Below, piece by piece: positions 1-10,612 of a stretch of 64,000 nt of DNA. The stretch spans positions 126,060-190,059 of the forward strand of contig QAOA01001795.1 of assembly GCA_003255065.1 (NCBI GenBank), written 5' to 3'. The notes beneath the pieces are model-generated. The model was not told the origin of the DNA, did no database searches, and worked only from the letters and a program-made list of their open reading frames with translations. Positions within the stretch are counted from its first letter, which is position 1. Every line of letters begins with the position of its first letter. The stretch comes from Cercis canadensis (lineage: Eukaryota; Streptophyta; Magnoliopsida; Fabales; Fabaceae). The translations under genes and the position numbers were made by a program.

Positions 1-64
1 AACTCTAAGCAAAGGATCATGAACACTCATAGGGTTAGGGCGTGTAACAAGCTGATTCACATCA
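1..64 (-). repeat. start of the 3' LTR of element A (partial)
   Basis: This stretch matches the inner part of the LTR at 5437-6356 and ends in the same CATCA terminus, directly beside a polypurine tract. Only the first 64 bases (minus-strand sense) of the LTR are present. Confidence 0.85.
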
Positions 65-78
65 TTCCCTCCCTCCTT
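65..78 (-). promoter_or_regulatory. polypurine tract of element A
   Basis: Minus-strand AAGGAGGGAGGGAA lies immediately before the LTR TGATG terminus, the position where plus-strand cDNA synthesis is primed. Confidence 0.8.
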
Positions 79-1281
79 GAAAGGATTCGTCCTCGAATCT
101 GAATCGTCACTTACATCAAACAAGGTTAAGTCAGCAACATTAAAAGTAGCACTAACATCGCCATACTCACCAGGAAGATTAATTTTGTAGGCATTGTCAT
201 TAATCCGCTCAAGGACCTCAAATGGCCCATCTCCTCGAGTGTGCAACTTTGATTTCTGTTAGGTAGGAAATCGTCCTTTCCTAAGGTGTACCCAAACCTA
301 ATCACCTGGTTCAAATATAACCCTAGTTCAACCCTTGTTGGCTTGCCTAGCATACTGCTCATTCTTCTTCTCAATATTAGCCCGAACCTTGGAATGCAAG
401 TCTCTAACAAAATTTGCCTTGTGCTTAACATCAAGATTAACAAACTCATTAGTAGGCAAAGGTAAAATATCCATAGGAGTTAAAGGATTAAATCCATAAA
501 CAATCACAAAAGGAGAATAAGAAGTAGTAGAGTGTACCGTGCGATTATAAGCAAACTCAACATGCGGCAAATATTGTTCCCAACGCTTATGATTATTTTG
601 CATAATAGCATACAATATAGTAGCAAGTGTTCTATTAACAACCTCAGTTTGCCCATCCGTTTGAGGATGTGCAACCATAGAAAACAAAAGCTTAGTCCCC
701 AACTGACCCCATAAGGTTCGCCAAAAGTGACTTAGGAACTTCACATCTCTATCACTTACTATTGTTCTAGGTAAACCATACAAGCGCACTATTTCTTTAA
801 AGAACAGGTCAGCAATGTGTGTTGCATCATTAGTTTTAGCACAAGCAATAAAAAGAGCCATCTTGCTAAACCTATCAACAACCACAAATATACTATCTTT
901 CCCACTTGGTGACCTTGACAGTCCAAGCACAAAATCCATAGAAATATCAATCTAAGGCTGACTAGGTATAGGCAATGGTGTATAAAGTCCATGTGGCATA
1001 ACTTTGGACTTGACTTATTTACAAGTAATACACTTTTCACAAATAGAAAGCACATCATATTTCATGTGAGGCCAATAAAAATGTTCACGCAAAATATCCA
1101 AAGTCTTTTTAACACCAAAGTGCCCCACCATGTGTCTATCTAACAAGCAAATCACATATAGAACATGCAGGCACACATAATTTATCTTTCTCAAACAAGT
1201 ACCCCTCATGCCTATAATAATCACCACTAGCATACTTAGTACAAGCAATCCATAGCTGACCAAAATCAGAATTAGATTCAT
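79..1281 (-). pseudogene. integrase region of element A, frameshifted
   Basis: The reading begins with a zinc-binding part containing GHFGVKKTLDIL and CEKCITC, followed by the catalytic core. The DDE residues are visible in [22 protein letters not shown] and [11 protein letters not shown]. The core lies in an open stretch at 328-939, while the zinc finger is in an adjacent stretch at 1015-1281 separated by stops. The C-terminal part before the PPT is readable only after a frame change near 330-400. The family integrates cDNA into chromosomes; this copy cannot make one intact protein. Confidence 0.85.
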
Positions 1282-2790
1282 ACAAGTCTTTGATAAGCTT
1301 AAAACCTAATAGCTTAGCATGCAAAGAAGTAATTAAAGTATACCTTCTAGAAAAGGCATTAGCAACAACATTCTCCTTCCCAGCTTTATATTTAATAACA
1401 TAGGGGAACATCTCAATGAACTCTAACCATTTGGCACGTCTCTTATTTAACTTACTTTGAGATTTCAGATACTTCAAGCTTTCATGATCTGAATGAATGA
1501 TGAATTCCCGAGGCCATAGATAGTGCTGCCACGTTTGGAGATTCCTCACTAAAGCATAAAGCTCTTTGTCATAAGTGGGATAATTTAATGCTACCCCATT
1601 AAGCTTCTCACTGAAATATGCAATAGGCTTGTAATCCTGCATCAAAACAACCCCTATTCCAATACCCGAAGCATCACATTCAATCTCAAAAGCTCTGTCA
1701 AAGTTAGGTAAACATAAAAGAGGAGCACTAGTTAAAGTTTCCTTTAAAGTGGTAAATGCCCTCTCTTGGTCCTCGCCCCACTTAAAGCTCACATTTTTCT
1801 TAACTAGTTCATTTAGGGGTGTGGCTATGGTGCTGAAATTCTTTACAAACCGCCTATAAAAACTAGCTAAGCCATAGAAAGATCTTACCTCATTCACATT
1901 CTTAGGTGTAGGCCAATCTCGGATTGCCTTATCCTTTTCCTCATCCATGATAATACCCTTAGAACTTACAACAACCTAAGAAATATAACAGAATAAAAAA
2001 AAAAAATGCACGCTTCTTGAAATTAGCATACAATTTATGTTCTCTCAAAGCAATAAAGACAGCATGCAAGTGTGACACATGATCATCTAGGGTTTTGCTA
2101 TAAACTAGGATATCATCAAAATAAACCACCACAAATTTCCCAATAAAGGCACACAAAACATGGTTCATTAATCTCATGAAAGTGCTAGATGCATTAGTTA
2201 AACCAAAAAGCATAACTAACCACTCATACAAACCATATTTTGTTTTAAAGGTAGTTTTCCACTCATCTCTTTCTTTCATGCGAATTTGGTAGTATCCATT
2301 CTTTAAATCTATCTTAGAAAAAAATACTAGAACCATACAACTCATCAAGCATGTCATCTAATCTAGGGATATGATGTCTATACTTAACCGTGATTTGGTT
2401 GATGGCTCGGCAATCCACACACATGCGCCATGTCCCGTCTTTCTTTAGTACCAAGATAACTGGAACTGAACATGGGCTTAGATTTTCCTTCACGAATCCC
2501 TTTTGTACTGGCTCATCCACTTGTCTTTGAATTTCTTTTGTCTCTTCAGGATTAGCTCGGTAGGCTGGTCTATTAGGGATAATCGATTTGGGAACAAAGT
2601 CGATCTGGTGCTCTATGCCCTTCAATAGAGGCAAACCATGTGGTATCTCTTCAGGAAAAAGATCAGCAAATTCCTGCATAAAAGAAACAACCACACTAGG
2701 CAAAAAAGGGGTAAGAAAGTTAGTAAAATAAACATCCTTGTACATAAGTTCAAGAAGGTTTGGCCTAGATAACAGAACACTATTCACCTC
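1282..2790 (-). pseudogene. reverse transcriptase and RNase H of element A, frameshifted
   Basis: RT motifs are visible in order: [26 protein letters not shown] and the catalytic YFDDILVYS. RNase H follows with [20 protein letters not shown] and [12 protein letters not shown], then the connection domain with the [15 protein letters not shown] stretch. At least two frame changes (near 2330 and near 1955) and an insertion-rich A run at 1993-2006 break it. This gives three separate open stretches instead of one polyprotein. Catalytic aspartates are retained, so the decay is by indels rather than by loss of the active site. Confidence 0.88.
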
Positions 2791-2799
2791 ACTCTTTTA

Positions 2800-4530
2800 T
2801 GTAAAAGCACTCACTTTTTGTCTTCTCTCACTCTTTTTGTTCTTACTTTTTTCTTTTTCTCTCTCAGCCTCTTTTTTTTTGGTTGCTTTTTCTTCTTTCT
2901 CTTTACATTATTTTGTAATATTTGCTTGATCCGCATATGTAAGAGCAGGTTTTAAAGGTTTCAACAAAGTGGACTTGTCATTCTTGTAGATAGTGTAAGT
3001 GTTGTTGTATTTATCATACTTCACTCGCCTATCAAACTGTCATGGTCGCCCCAACAAAATGTGACAAGCATGCATAGGCACCACATCACACAGTACTTCA
3101 TCTTTAAAAGTACTAAAGGCAAATGCAATCCTAACTTACTTATTTACCCATAGGTCTCCTTTATCATTCAACCACCTTAGCCTATAGGGCGAGGGGTGTG
3201 AAATAGTAGGTAAATTCAACTTCTCTACTGCCAAGGTACTAACAACATTAGTACAAGATCCACTATCAATAATAATGCTACATACCTTGTCTCCCACCAA
3301 GCATTGATTTTGAAAGATATGCTCGCAGTGCTCTTCGACGTCATCTTCCCTCGGTTGCATGTTAAGCACATGCCTGGACACCATCAAATACTGATCTGGC
3401 AAGGAGTCATCAATTCCCTCCATGTCACTAGCATCTTCTAAGAGTGGCATGTCTTCACAACCAGGTGTAACAGTAGATTCCTCCTCACTATCATACTCAC
3501 CAGTAGCAAGTATAACAACTTTCCTTCTATTGGGACATTCAGAAGATATATGTCCACGCCCTTGACACCTGTAGCATTTGATGTCACGTGACTTAGAAGA
3601 AGAGTTATATTCTGTTTTACCTTGGAAAATAGGAATAGAACCCGTAGGCCTTGGTCTTGTGTTTTCTCTCGACTTTGGAGTTGTGTGAGGATTATCCTTC
3701 CAATTCAGTTTCCAGTTTGAAGTTCTGGAAGGCACACCGAATCTATAAGTTGTTCTAGCCTTCAACTGTCGCTCTACATGCTCGGCTTTATGCACCAAGT
3801 CCTCCATCTCTACATAGTGACTCATCTCCACCACTTCAGCAATTTCTCGCTTCAAGCCACTAATAAACCATGTCATGGTTGCCTCACAGTTCTCATCAAT
3901 ACTAGCTCTCATCATGGCTATCTCTATCTCACTGTTGTACTCAGCCACACTCATAGATCCCTGTTTCAAATCTTGCGGTTTCTTGAAACAATCTCTATAG
4001 TAATGTCTAGGTATAAATTGTTTCCTAATTACGGCTCTCATATAAACTCATGACCAAATAGGTCTCTCACCATCTTTACACCTGTTAATCACTAGTTGAT
4101 CCCACCAAATACTATCTTAATTAGTGAATTCAACTACTGCCAGCTTCACTTTCTTTTCTTTAGAGTATTCATGACACTCAAAAACATGTTCCACCTTCCT
4201 CTCTCAATCTAGGTAAAGTTCAGGATCACTTTTACCTTGAAAGGTAGGAATTCTCATTTTTATACTCCCTGGACTATTATCATGATGAAGGGCTGCCCTC
4301 CACTCTCTTTTGGTTTCAGTTTCAACCTCACAATAGTCTTCTTCCTCCTCCTCAGAATACCGAAAGGGTCTAGTTGTTTTAGTTTTAGTTTTAGGTGAAA
4401 CTAGGTTTTCTAACCTCTCTAGTTTGTCCTCGGTGCCCATTCTCAATATTGTAATTTGGTCCTAAATTGCGTTCATATATACATCTATATGACTTTTGGT
4501 GAATGATTCTTTCTGATCCATGTTGCACAC
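2800..4530 (-). pseudogene. Gag and protease of element A, with stops
   Basis: The N-terminal part contains the acidic run YSEEEEEDY and IPTFQGKSDPELYLD. The capsid part around QFIPRHYYRDCFKKP and YNSEIEIAMMRAS follows, then a zinc knuckle CYRCQGRGHISSEC (C-x2-C-x4-H-x4-C). The protease has an intact active-site triad in SIIIDSGSCTNV. The two long open stretches (4204-4446 and 3136-4041) are in the same frame and separated by stop codons. A stop after GDLWVNK near 3136 ends the second. Both the acidic run and the protease-side acidic run are encoded by a ttcctcctc repeat; a related copy has deleted everything between them. Confidence 0.85.
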
Positions 4531-5422
4531 ACTCAGCTCACGTGTTTCACTTGTGTTTACACTCAATTGGCTTTTTCACGATAATGCGCTCACCACTCAT
4601 GCCTTTTTTCCACTCAAATTCCTTTAGAAGCCCTTAAAGAAGAAGTTGCCAAGAACTTATTAACGAGGAAATATGATAAAACAAAAAAATGACAAGAAAG
4701 CCATACAAGACTCTAAGAAAAAGACCAGGACTAAAAAAAAAACAATGAACAATGGTTTCTGTTGGGACAAGAAAAGAATTGATGACTCAAGAAAGTTTGA
4801 TTTAAGAGCCTTTTAGGTTAAACAAAAGTCCACAAATCCCTTTTAATTTCGGCCCTAGCACAAATTCCTTTTTTTTTTTTTGTTGTCTCGGTTGGATCTT
4901 TTGTTGACCAGAAAAGTCAACAATGTCCGTTTTGAACAAAAGAGGACACTTTTTCAGGTGGAAATGGCCTTCTAAGTAAAACGCACAATGCACGTCATGT
5001 GATTTTAGCCAAATTCTACCGTTTTAGGTGTCAAAACTGCTTTTTCTTGTTTATAGGGATATTTTTCACCTTTTTTTTTTGAATTTGAAAAGTACTAGGA
5101 CTTTACTGAAAAAATAGGACTTGGACTCTGCAAACCCTAATTTCCGCACAAGGAATTAGACAGATCTAGGTGTGACTCTTAAACACAAAACAAGAAACAC
5201 AAGGAAAACAACCAAACAATGATGGAAGGGAAAAACAGTAGGGAAAAACTTGACCAGAAAAGTAAATGACACAAACGAAGAATGAAACTGATATGAAAAT
5301 AAAACAAAACTGACTCAATAGAAAATGGGATAGAAGATGATTGACTCAAACAAATAAGATAGATAAAATAAAAATAGAATAGGGGGTTTTAGGAATACCG
5401 ATTGAAACTCCAAGGAGCCAAA
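4531..5422 (-). other. 5' untranslated leader of element A
   Basis: This lies between the PBS and the gag start. It has no supportable coding region and several A/T homopolymers. It corresponds to the leader at 9652-10598 of the related copy. Confidence 0.6.
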
Positions 5423-5436
5423 GCTCTGATACCAAA
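5423..5436 (-). promoter_or_regulatory. primer-binding site of element A (initiator tRNA-Met)
   Basis: Minus-strand TTTGGTATCAGAGC directly follows the LTR terminus and matches the 3' end complement of plant initiator tRNA-Met, the usual primer for this class. Confidence 0.9.
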
Positions 5437-6356
5437 TGATGCGTTTGCATACTCGAAGGATCGAAACGGAGTGTTTGGATACCAAACTGTGGGATGACCT
5501 TGGTTATCTCAACTAGGAGAGCCCTTATCAAGGAAGGATCCTTAATAAGTTCAAGCTCTGTTCTTTGCCCAAGAACAACAGAAAAGCTCTCAATCTAGAG
5601 AAACTCAACATTTCAATATTATTAATCTTTAAAAACTATTTTGCAAAGGCATACACGAATTCCTTATATAGGCAATTCGACTAGGAGGTTACAAGCTATG
5701 ATGGATCCTCTAAGAATGTTAATAAAACCCTAATACCTATTTTGGCCCATAGACATAAAGGTCCAAAATATTAAAAATGAATTTAAAACTAATTAAACGT
5801 TTTGGCCCATAAACATAAAGGCCCAAAAATAAAACNGAACAACAGGGAAGCTCTCAATCTAGAGAAACTCAACATTTCAATATTATTAATCTTTAAAAAC
5901 TATTTCGCAAAGGCATACACGAATTCCTTATATAGGCAATTCGACTAGGAGGCTACAAGCTATGATGGATCCTCTAAGAATGTTAATAAAACCCTAATAC
6001 CTATTTTGGCCCATAGACATAAAGGTCCAAAATATTAAAAATGTAATTAAACGTTTTGGCCCATAAACATAAAGGCCCAAAAATAAAACTAATTAAATTA
6101 AACATAATTTTTGGCCTGCTCCAAACTTGGGCTTCAAGCTGGCCCATGTGCACCTTCTACAAGAGATAGATAAGTTATCCATCATAACTCTAAACTTGGC
6201 CCAACTACTATTTCCTTTATCTGCACCTCTTGGACTAGGCTCAACAGCACCTCTCGCACTCGCTTAGCTCTGCTTCTAGTCATCAGGTCTCCAACTCCAA
6301 GCAAGGGATCATGAACACTCCTAGGGTTAGAGCATGTAACAAGTTGATTCGCATCA
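5437..6356 (-). repeat. 5' LTR of element A, with an internal duplication at an assembly join
   Basis: It runs from TGATGCG to GCATCA and is homologous to the 674-bp LTRs at 6609-7282 (opposite orientation) and 10613-11286. It is longer because about 250 bp are present twice on either side of a single N at 5836. Minus-strand TATATAA within the LTR is a candidate TATA box. The inner part codes for a basic/acidic tail in frame with the integrase in related copies. Confidence 0.88.
5573..6088. repeat. direct duplication around a single N (likely unmerged contig ends)
   Basis: Bases 5573-5835 and 5837-6088 are the same LTR segment, beginning gaacaaca and ending aaaataaaac, with few differences. 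The single N lies exactly between the copies, as expected when two overlapping contig ends were not merged. Confidence 0.75.
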
Positions 6357-6608
6357 CCACTGCTTTGGACCTCAAGCTAGCACAAATTGCTAAGTTGACA
6401 ATCCTTTCTTTTAATTTGAGGAAGCACATTTCGTGCGGAACCCTAGCAAGCAAAACAACCCTTACTGCAACACATACAATCTGAGGTGGAGAAATCACCC
6501 AAATTTTTCTTGGAGAAATAATTAAAATCTCGCACAACCACAACCTCCATTTTAGCCACCAGTGCAAGTTTTGCCATCACCACCCCCTAAGGTTTCTTTG
6601 GAGGATGT
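6357..6608 (+). pseudogene. Athila-like gag fragment (left part of interrupted host element)
   Basis: The plus-strand translation contains AHFVRNPSKQNNPY and LRWRNHPNFSWRNN, which closely resemble NPGWRNHPNFSWGN in the intact Athila-like gag near 23510. Reading continues to PPPKVSLEDV and stops at the insertion point of the next block. The continuation is at 11287, where the gag reading resumes. This places both chromovirus-like insertions inside one older Athila-like element. Confidence 0.82.
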
Positions 6609-7282
6609 TGATGCGAATCAGCTTGCTACACGCCCTAACCCTAGGAGTGTTCATGATCCCTTGCTAAGAGTTGGAGGCCCGATGACTAGAAGCAGAGCTA
6701 AGCGAGTGAGAGAGGCATTGTTAAGTCTAGTCCAAGAGGTGCAGACCAAGGAAAGAGCAGCTGGGCCAAGTTCATAGTTAAGATGGATCACTTATTTGTC
6801 TATTATAGAAGGTGCACATGGACCAGCTTGGAGCCCAAGTTTGGAGTAAGCAAAAAAATTATGTTTAATTTAATTAGTTTTATTTTTGGGCCTTTATGTT
6901 TATGGGCCAAAACGTTTAATTAGTTTTAAATTCATTTTTAATATTTTGGGCCTTATCTCTATGGGCCAAAATGGGTATTAGGGTTTTATTAATATTTTTA
7001 GAGGATCCATCTTAGCTTGTAGCCTCCTAGCCGAATTGCTTATATAAGGAATTTGTGTATCTCTTTGCAAAACAGTTTTTAAGATTAATAGTATTCAGTT
7101 TCTAAATTATTGAGTTTCTCTGGATTGAGAGCTTCCCTGTTGTTCTTTGGCAAAGAACTTGAACTTAAACTTACCAAGGAACCTTCCTTGTTAAGGGTTC
7201 ACCCTATTGTGATAACCAAAGTCATCCCACAGTTTGGTATCCAGACACTCCGTTTCGATCCTTCGGGTACACGAACACATCA
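6609..7282 (+). repeat. LTR in plus orientation (left end of composite block)
   Basis: It begins TGATGCGAATCA and ends CACATCA, then TTTGGTA of a damaged PBS. Same length as the inverted LTR at 10613-11286. Its beginning encodes, in plus sense, the GGPMTRSRAKRVREAL tail that in this family continues the integrase frame. Confidence 0.9.
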
Positions 7283-7290
7283 TTTGGTAA

Positions 7291-7476
7291 GAGCAATCTT
7301 TGCTGCATGTTGAGTTTGCTTATAATCGCACTGTACACTCTACTACTTATTATTCCCCTTTCTAGATTGCTTATGGATTTAATCCTTTAACTCCCTTGGA
7401 TATTTTACCTTTGTCTACTAATGAGTTTGCTAATCTTGATGGAAAGCACAAGGCAGATTTTGTTAGAGACTTGCAT
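7291..7476 (+). pseudogene. integrase core fragment joined directly to the PBS
   Basis: The plus-strand translation has [16 protein letters not shown], a TAG stop, then [19 protein letters not shown] and ADFVRDLH. It corresponds to the integrase stretch at about 415-585 of element A. It starts straight after a damaged primer-binding site (TTTGGTAAGAGC), so leader, gag, protease, RT, RNase H and most of the integrase are missing. It ends abruptly at the junction with an LTR fragment in the opposite orientation. Confidence 0.82.
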
Positions 7477-7795
7477 AAAACTAATTAAACGTTTTGGCCC
7501 ATAAACATAAAGGCCCAAAAATAAAACTAATTAAATTAAACATTATTTTTTTGCATGCTCCAAACTTGGGCTCCAAGCTGGTCCATGTGCACCTTCTACA
7601 AGAGACAGATAAGTGATCCATCTTAACTCTGAACTTGGCCCAGCTGCTCTTTCCTTGGTCTGCACTTCTTGGACTAGGCTTAACAATGCCTCTCTCACTC
7701 GTTTAGCTCTACTTCTAGTCATCGGGCCTCCAACTCCAAGCAAGGGATCATGAACACTCCTAGGGTTAGGGCATGTAGCAAGTTGATTCGCATCA
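7477..7795 (-). repeat. truncated 3' LTR of the minus-sense half
   Basis: It matches the second half of the family LTR from the actaattaaacg segment to the CATCA terminus. The missing half is replaced by the plus-sense integrase fragment; the join lies in an A-rich stretch. Confidence 0.85.
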
Positions 7796-8022
7796 TTCCT
7801 TCCCTCCTCGGAAGGATTCGTCCTCGAATCTAAATCATCACCTACATCAAACAAGGTTAAGTCAGCAACATTAAAAGTAGCACTAACATCGCCATACTCA
7901 CTAGGAAGATTAATTTGTTAGGCATTGTCATTAATCCGCTCAAGGACTCAAAATGGCCCATCTCCCCGAGGGTGTAACTTTGATTTCCTTTGAGTAGGAA
8001 ACCATCCATTCCCAAGGTGTAC
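7543..8022 (-). pseudogene. C-terminal polyprotein tail that reads through the PPT into the LTR
   Basis: Downstream of a TAG stop after FEPGDWV, the family frame continues through an SH3-like tail region. The open part 7543-7854 reads from MFDVGDDLDSRTNPS across the PPT into the LTR as NQLATCPNPRSVHDPL and GGPMTRSRAKRVREAL. The same LTR-encoded tail is open in the plus LTR at 6609-6777, so it is conserved between copies. A terminal extension encoded by the LTR is reported for CRM-type chromoviruses; assignment here is by analogy. Confidence 0.65.
7796..7808 (-). promoter_or_regulatory. polypurine tract of minus-sense half
   Basis: A minus-strand purine run (AGGAGGGAAGGAA) lies directly before the LTR terminus, as in element A. 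Confidence 0.75.
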
Positions 8023-9651
8023 CTAAACCCAATCACCTGGTTCGAATACAACCCTAGTTCGGCCCATGTTGGCTTGCCTAGCATACTGCTCATTCTTCTT
8101 TTCAATATTAGCTTGAACCTTGGAATGCAAGTCTCTAACAAAATTTATCTTTTCCTTACCATCAAGATTAGCAAACTCATTAGTATGCAAAGGTAAAATG
8201 TCCAAGGACTTTTTAACGTCAAAGTGCCCTATTAGGCCACCACCATGTGTTTCTCTAACAAGCAAATCACGTATAGAACATGCAGACACACATAATTTAT
8301 CTTTCTTAAACCAAGACCCATCATGCCTATAATAATCACCACTATCATACTTAGCACAAGCGATCCATAGTTGACCAAAATTAGAATTAGACTCGTACAA
8401 GTCCCTTATAAGCTCAAAACCTAATAGCTTAGCATGCAAAGAAGTAATTAAAGTATACCTTCTAGACAAGGTATCAACAATAATAACCGATGTAGGAGCA
8501 AGGTCAATCTGGTGCTCTATGCCCTTCAATGGAAGCAAGCCATGTGGTATCTCTTCAGGGAAAATATCAGCAAATTCTTGCATCAAAGAAACAACCACAC
8601 TATGCAAAGAAGGGTTAACAGAGTTAGTAAAATAAACATTCTTGTACATAAGTACAAGAAGGTTTGGCCTAGACAACAGAACACTCTTTACCTCACTCTT
8701 GTGTGCAAAAGCACTCACTTTTTGTCTTCTCTCACTGTTTTTGTCCTTACTTTTTTCTTTTTCTGTCTCAGCCTCATTTTCTTTGGCTGCTTTTTCTTCT
8801 TTCTCTTTACATTCTTTTGTAATCTTTGCTTCATCCACATATACAAGAGCAGGTTTTAAAGGTTTCAACAAAGTGGTTTTGTTATTCTTGTAGACGGTGT
8901 AAGTGTTGTTGTAACCATCATACTTTACTCTCCTATCAAACTGCCATGGTCGCCCCAACAAGATGTGACAAGCATGCATGGGCACCACATCACAAAGCAC
9001 TTCATCTGTAAAAGCGCTAAAAGCAAATGCAATCCGAACTTGTTGGTTTACCCATAGATCACCTCTATCATTCAACCACCTTAGCTTATAAGGCTTGGGG
9101 TGTGGAATAGTAGATAAACCTAACTTCTCTACTGCCAAGGTACTAGCAACATTAGTTCATGATCCACTATTAATAATAATGCTACATACCTTGTCTCCCA
9201 CCAAGCATCGACTTTGAAAGATATGCTCTCGATGCTCTTCTACTTCATCTTCCCTTGGTTGCATGTTGAGCACACGCCTAGACACCATCACATAGTGATC
9301 CGGGAGAGCTTTATCAATACCTTCCATATCACTAGCATCTTCTATGGGTGGCATGTCTTCACAACCGGGTGTAACACTTGGTTCCTCCTCCTCGGAATAT
9401 GGAAAGGGTCTAGATGTTTTAGGTTTCGGCCTAGGTGAAACTAGGTTTTCTAACCTCTTTAATCTCTCCTCAATTCCCATTCTCAATCCTGCAATTTGGT
9501 CCTGAATTGCGTTCATATATGCATCCATATGACTTTTGGTGAATGGTTCTTCCTGTTTCATGTTGCACACATTCACCTCACGTGTTTCACTCGTGTTTAT
9601 ACTCAATTGGCTTTTTCCCGATAATGCGTTCACCACTCTTGCCTTTTTCAC
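8023..9651 (-). pseudogene. shortened Gag-protease-integrase-tail polyprotein with internal deletions kept in frame
   Basis: One frame of about 543 codons, broken by a single TGA between 9157 and 9138. It starts with Gag N-terminal MKKARVVNALSGKSQL, passes the acidic run YSEEEEPSVTPG, where the capsid and zinc knuckle are missing relative to element A, then reaches the protease. The active-site aspartate is changed (IIINSGS, where element A has IIIDSGS) and the next codon, Cys in element A, is the TGA. A charged KEKSKDKNSERRQK spacer follows. RT and RNase H are absent between IDLAPTSVI and VDTLSRRYTL. The integrase zinc finger (HGGGLIGHFDVKKSLDIL) is joined to the region after the core (PLHTNEFANL). 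A non-autonomous derivative; translation is unproven. Confidence 0.8.
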
Positions 9652-10598
9652 TCAAATTTCCTTATAAGCCCTTAAACAAGAACTTGCCAAGGACTTATCA
9701 AGGAGAAAAGGTGATAGAAAAAAATGACAAGAAAGCCAAACAAGGGTGTTGAATAAAAATAAATAAGATAAGGAAGCAAAAAANAAAAAAAAAAAAGATG
9801 ACAAGGAAGCAAAACAAGAAATCCAAGAAGGAAAAAGAAATAAAATAAAATAAATGATCAAGACTTTTGAATATAAATGATGAACAAGGGTGTTGGTTTG
9901 GACAAGAAAAGAACAAAGGATTCTAGAAAACAGCAACTAATTGAAAGAAAATTAGCAGATTACAGAAAACAGCCCGAAACAGACTTTTTGAAGGATTTTG
10001 AGCTCAAAAATGGCATCAACTGGGTTTACCCAGTTACCATGTCGAAGGTCTCTGAACGAGCTTTGAAACGCCGGGTCACGGGTTCCGTAACTCCAAACGA
10101 GCTGAAAGTTATGGCCTTTTCAAGTAAGTGAGTCCAAATAGTCCGTTTTTTATTTTCTTTTCACAAGAACAGATTTTGCTAATCTTTATTTTTTTTTTTT
10201 TTTTGATTTGTTTGTTTTGCAAAATCTGTCTCTCTTTGTTTTTTTTTTTTTTTTTTAAAAAAAAACTTGACTAGGACTCGACGAACAACTAGGATTTGCT
10301 ATTGCAATTGAAACAACCGCCGCCTCTAGGCAATTTTAACCTAGGACGTTGACTCTTAAACACAAACAAGGAAAACAAGGAAAAATGACCAAACAATGAT
10401 CTGAACAAAAATAATAGGGATAACTTGACCAGAAACTTAAAGAACACAATGAAGAATGAATTGATAGGAAAAATAAAAGACAAAAACTGACTTAATAGAA
10501 AGGGGGTAGAAGATGATTGAATCAAACAAATAAGATAGATAAAATAAAAATAGAATAGGGGGTTTTAGGAATACCGATTAAAACTCCAAGGAGCCAAA
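9652..10598 (-). other. 5' leader of minus-sense half
   Basis: This is a non-coding stretch between the PBS and the shortened polyprotein. It contains long A/T homopolymers (9781-9797, 10189-10204, 10240-10264) and a single N at 9784 inside an A run. Confidence 0.55.
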
Positions 10599-10612
10599 GC
10601 TCTGATACCAAA
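10599..10612 (-). promoter_or_regulatory. primer-binding site (initiator tRNA-Met)
   Basis: Minus-strand TTTGGTATCAGAGC is adjacent to the LTR terminus, identical to the PBS of element A. Confidence 0.9.

Larger units (their letters stand above)
1..6356 (-). mobile_element. Ty3/gypsy chromovirus-like LTR retrotransposon (element A), defective, cut by window start
   Basis: Read on the minus strand, the order is 5' LTR, PBS for initiator tRNA-Met, Gag with CCHC knuckle, protease, RT, RNase H, integrase, polypurine tract and the first bases of the 3' LTR. This is the Ty3/gypsy domain order. LTR ends are TGATG...CATCA. The integrase-side frame runs through the PPT into the LTR, a habit I associate with the CRM group of chromoviruses; no clear chromodomain is visible, so the lineage is tentative. 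Several frameshifts and stops break the polyprotein, so the copy is dead. Its right flank is Athila-like gag, so it is nested in an older element. The rest of the 3' LTR and the left target duplication lie outside the window. Confidence 0.9.

Noticed and set aside
9652-9936. Leu/Phe-rich open stretches in the leader of the shortened element
   Set aside because: Low-complexity translation of A/T homopolymers in the leader, including the single N.
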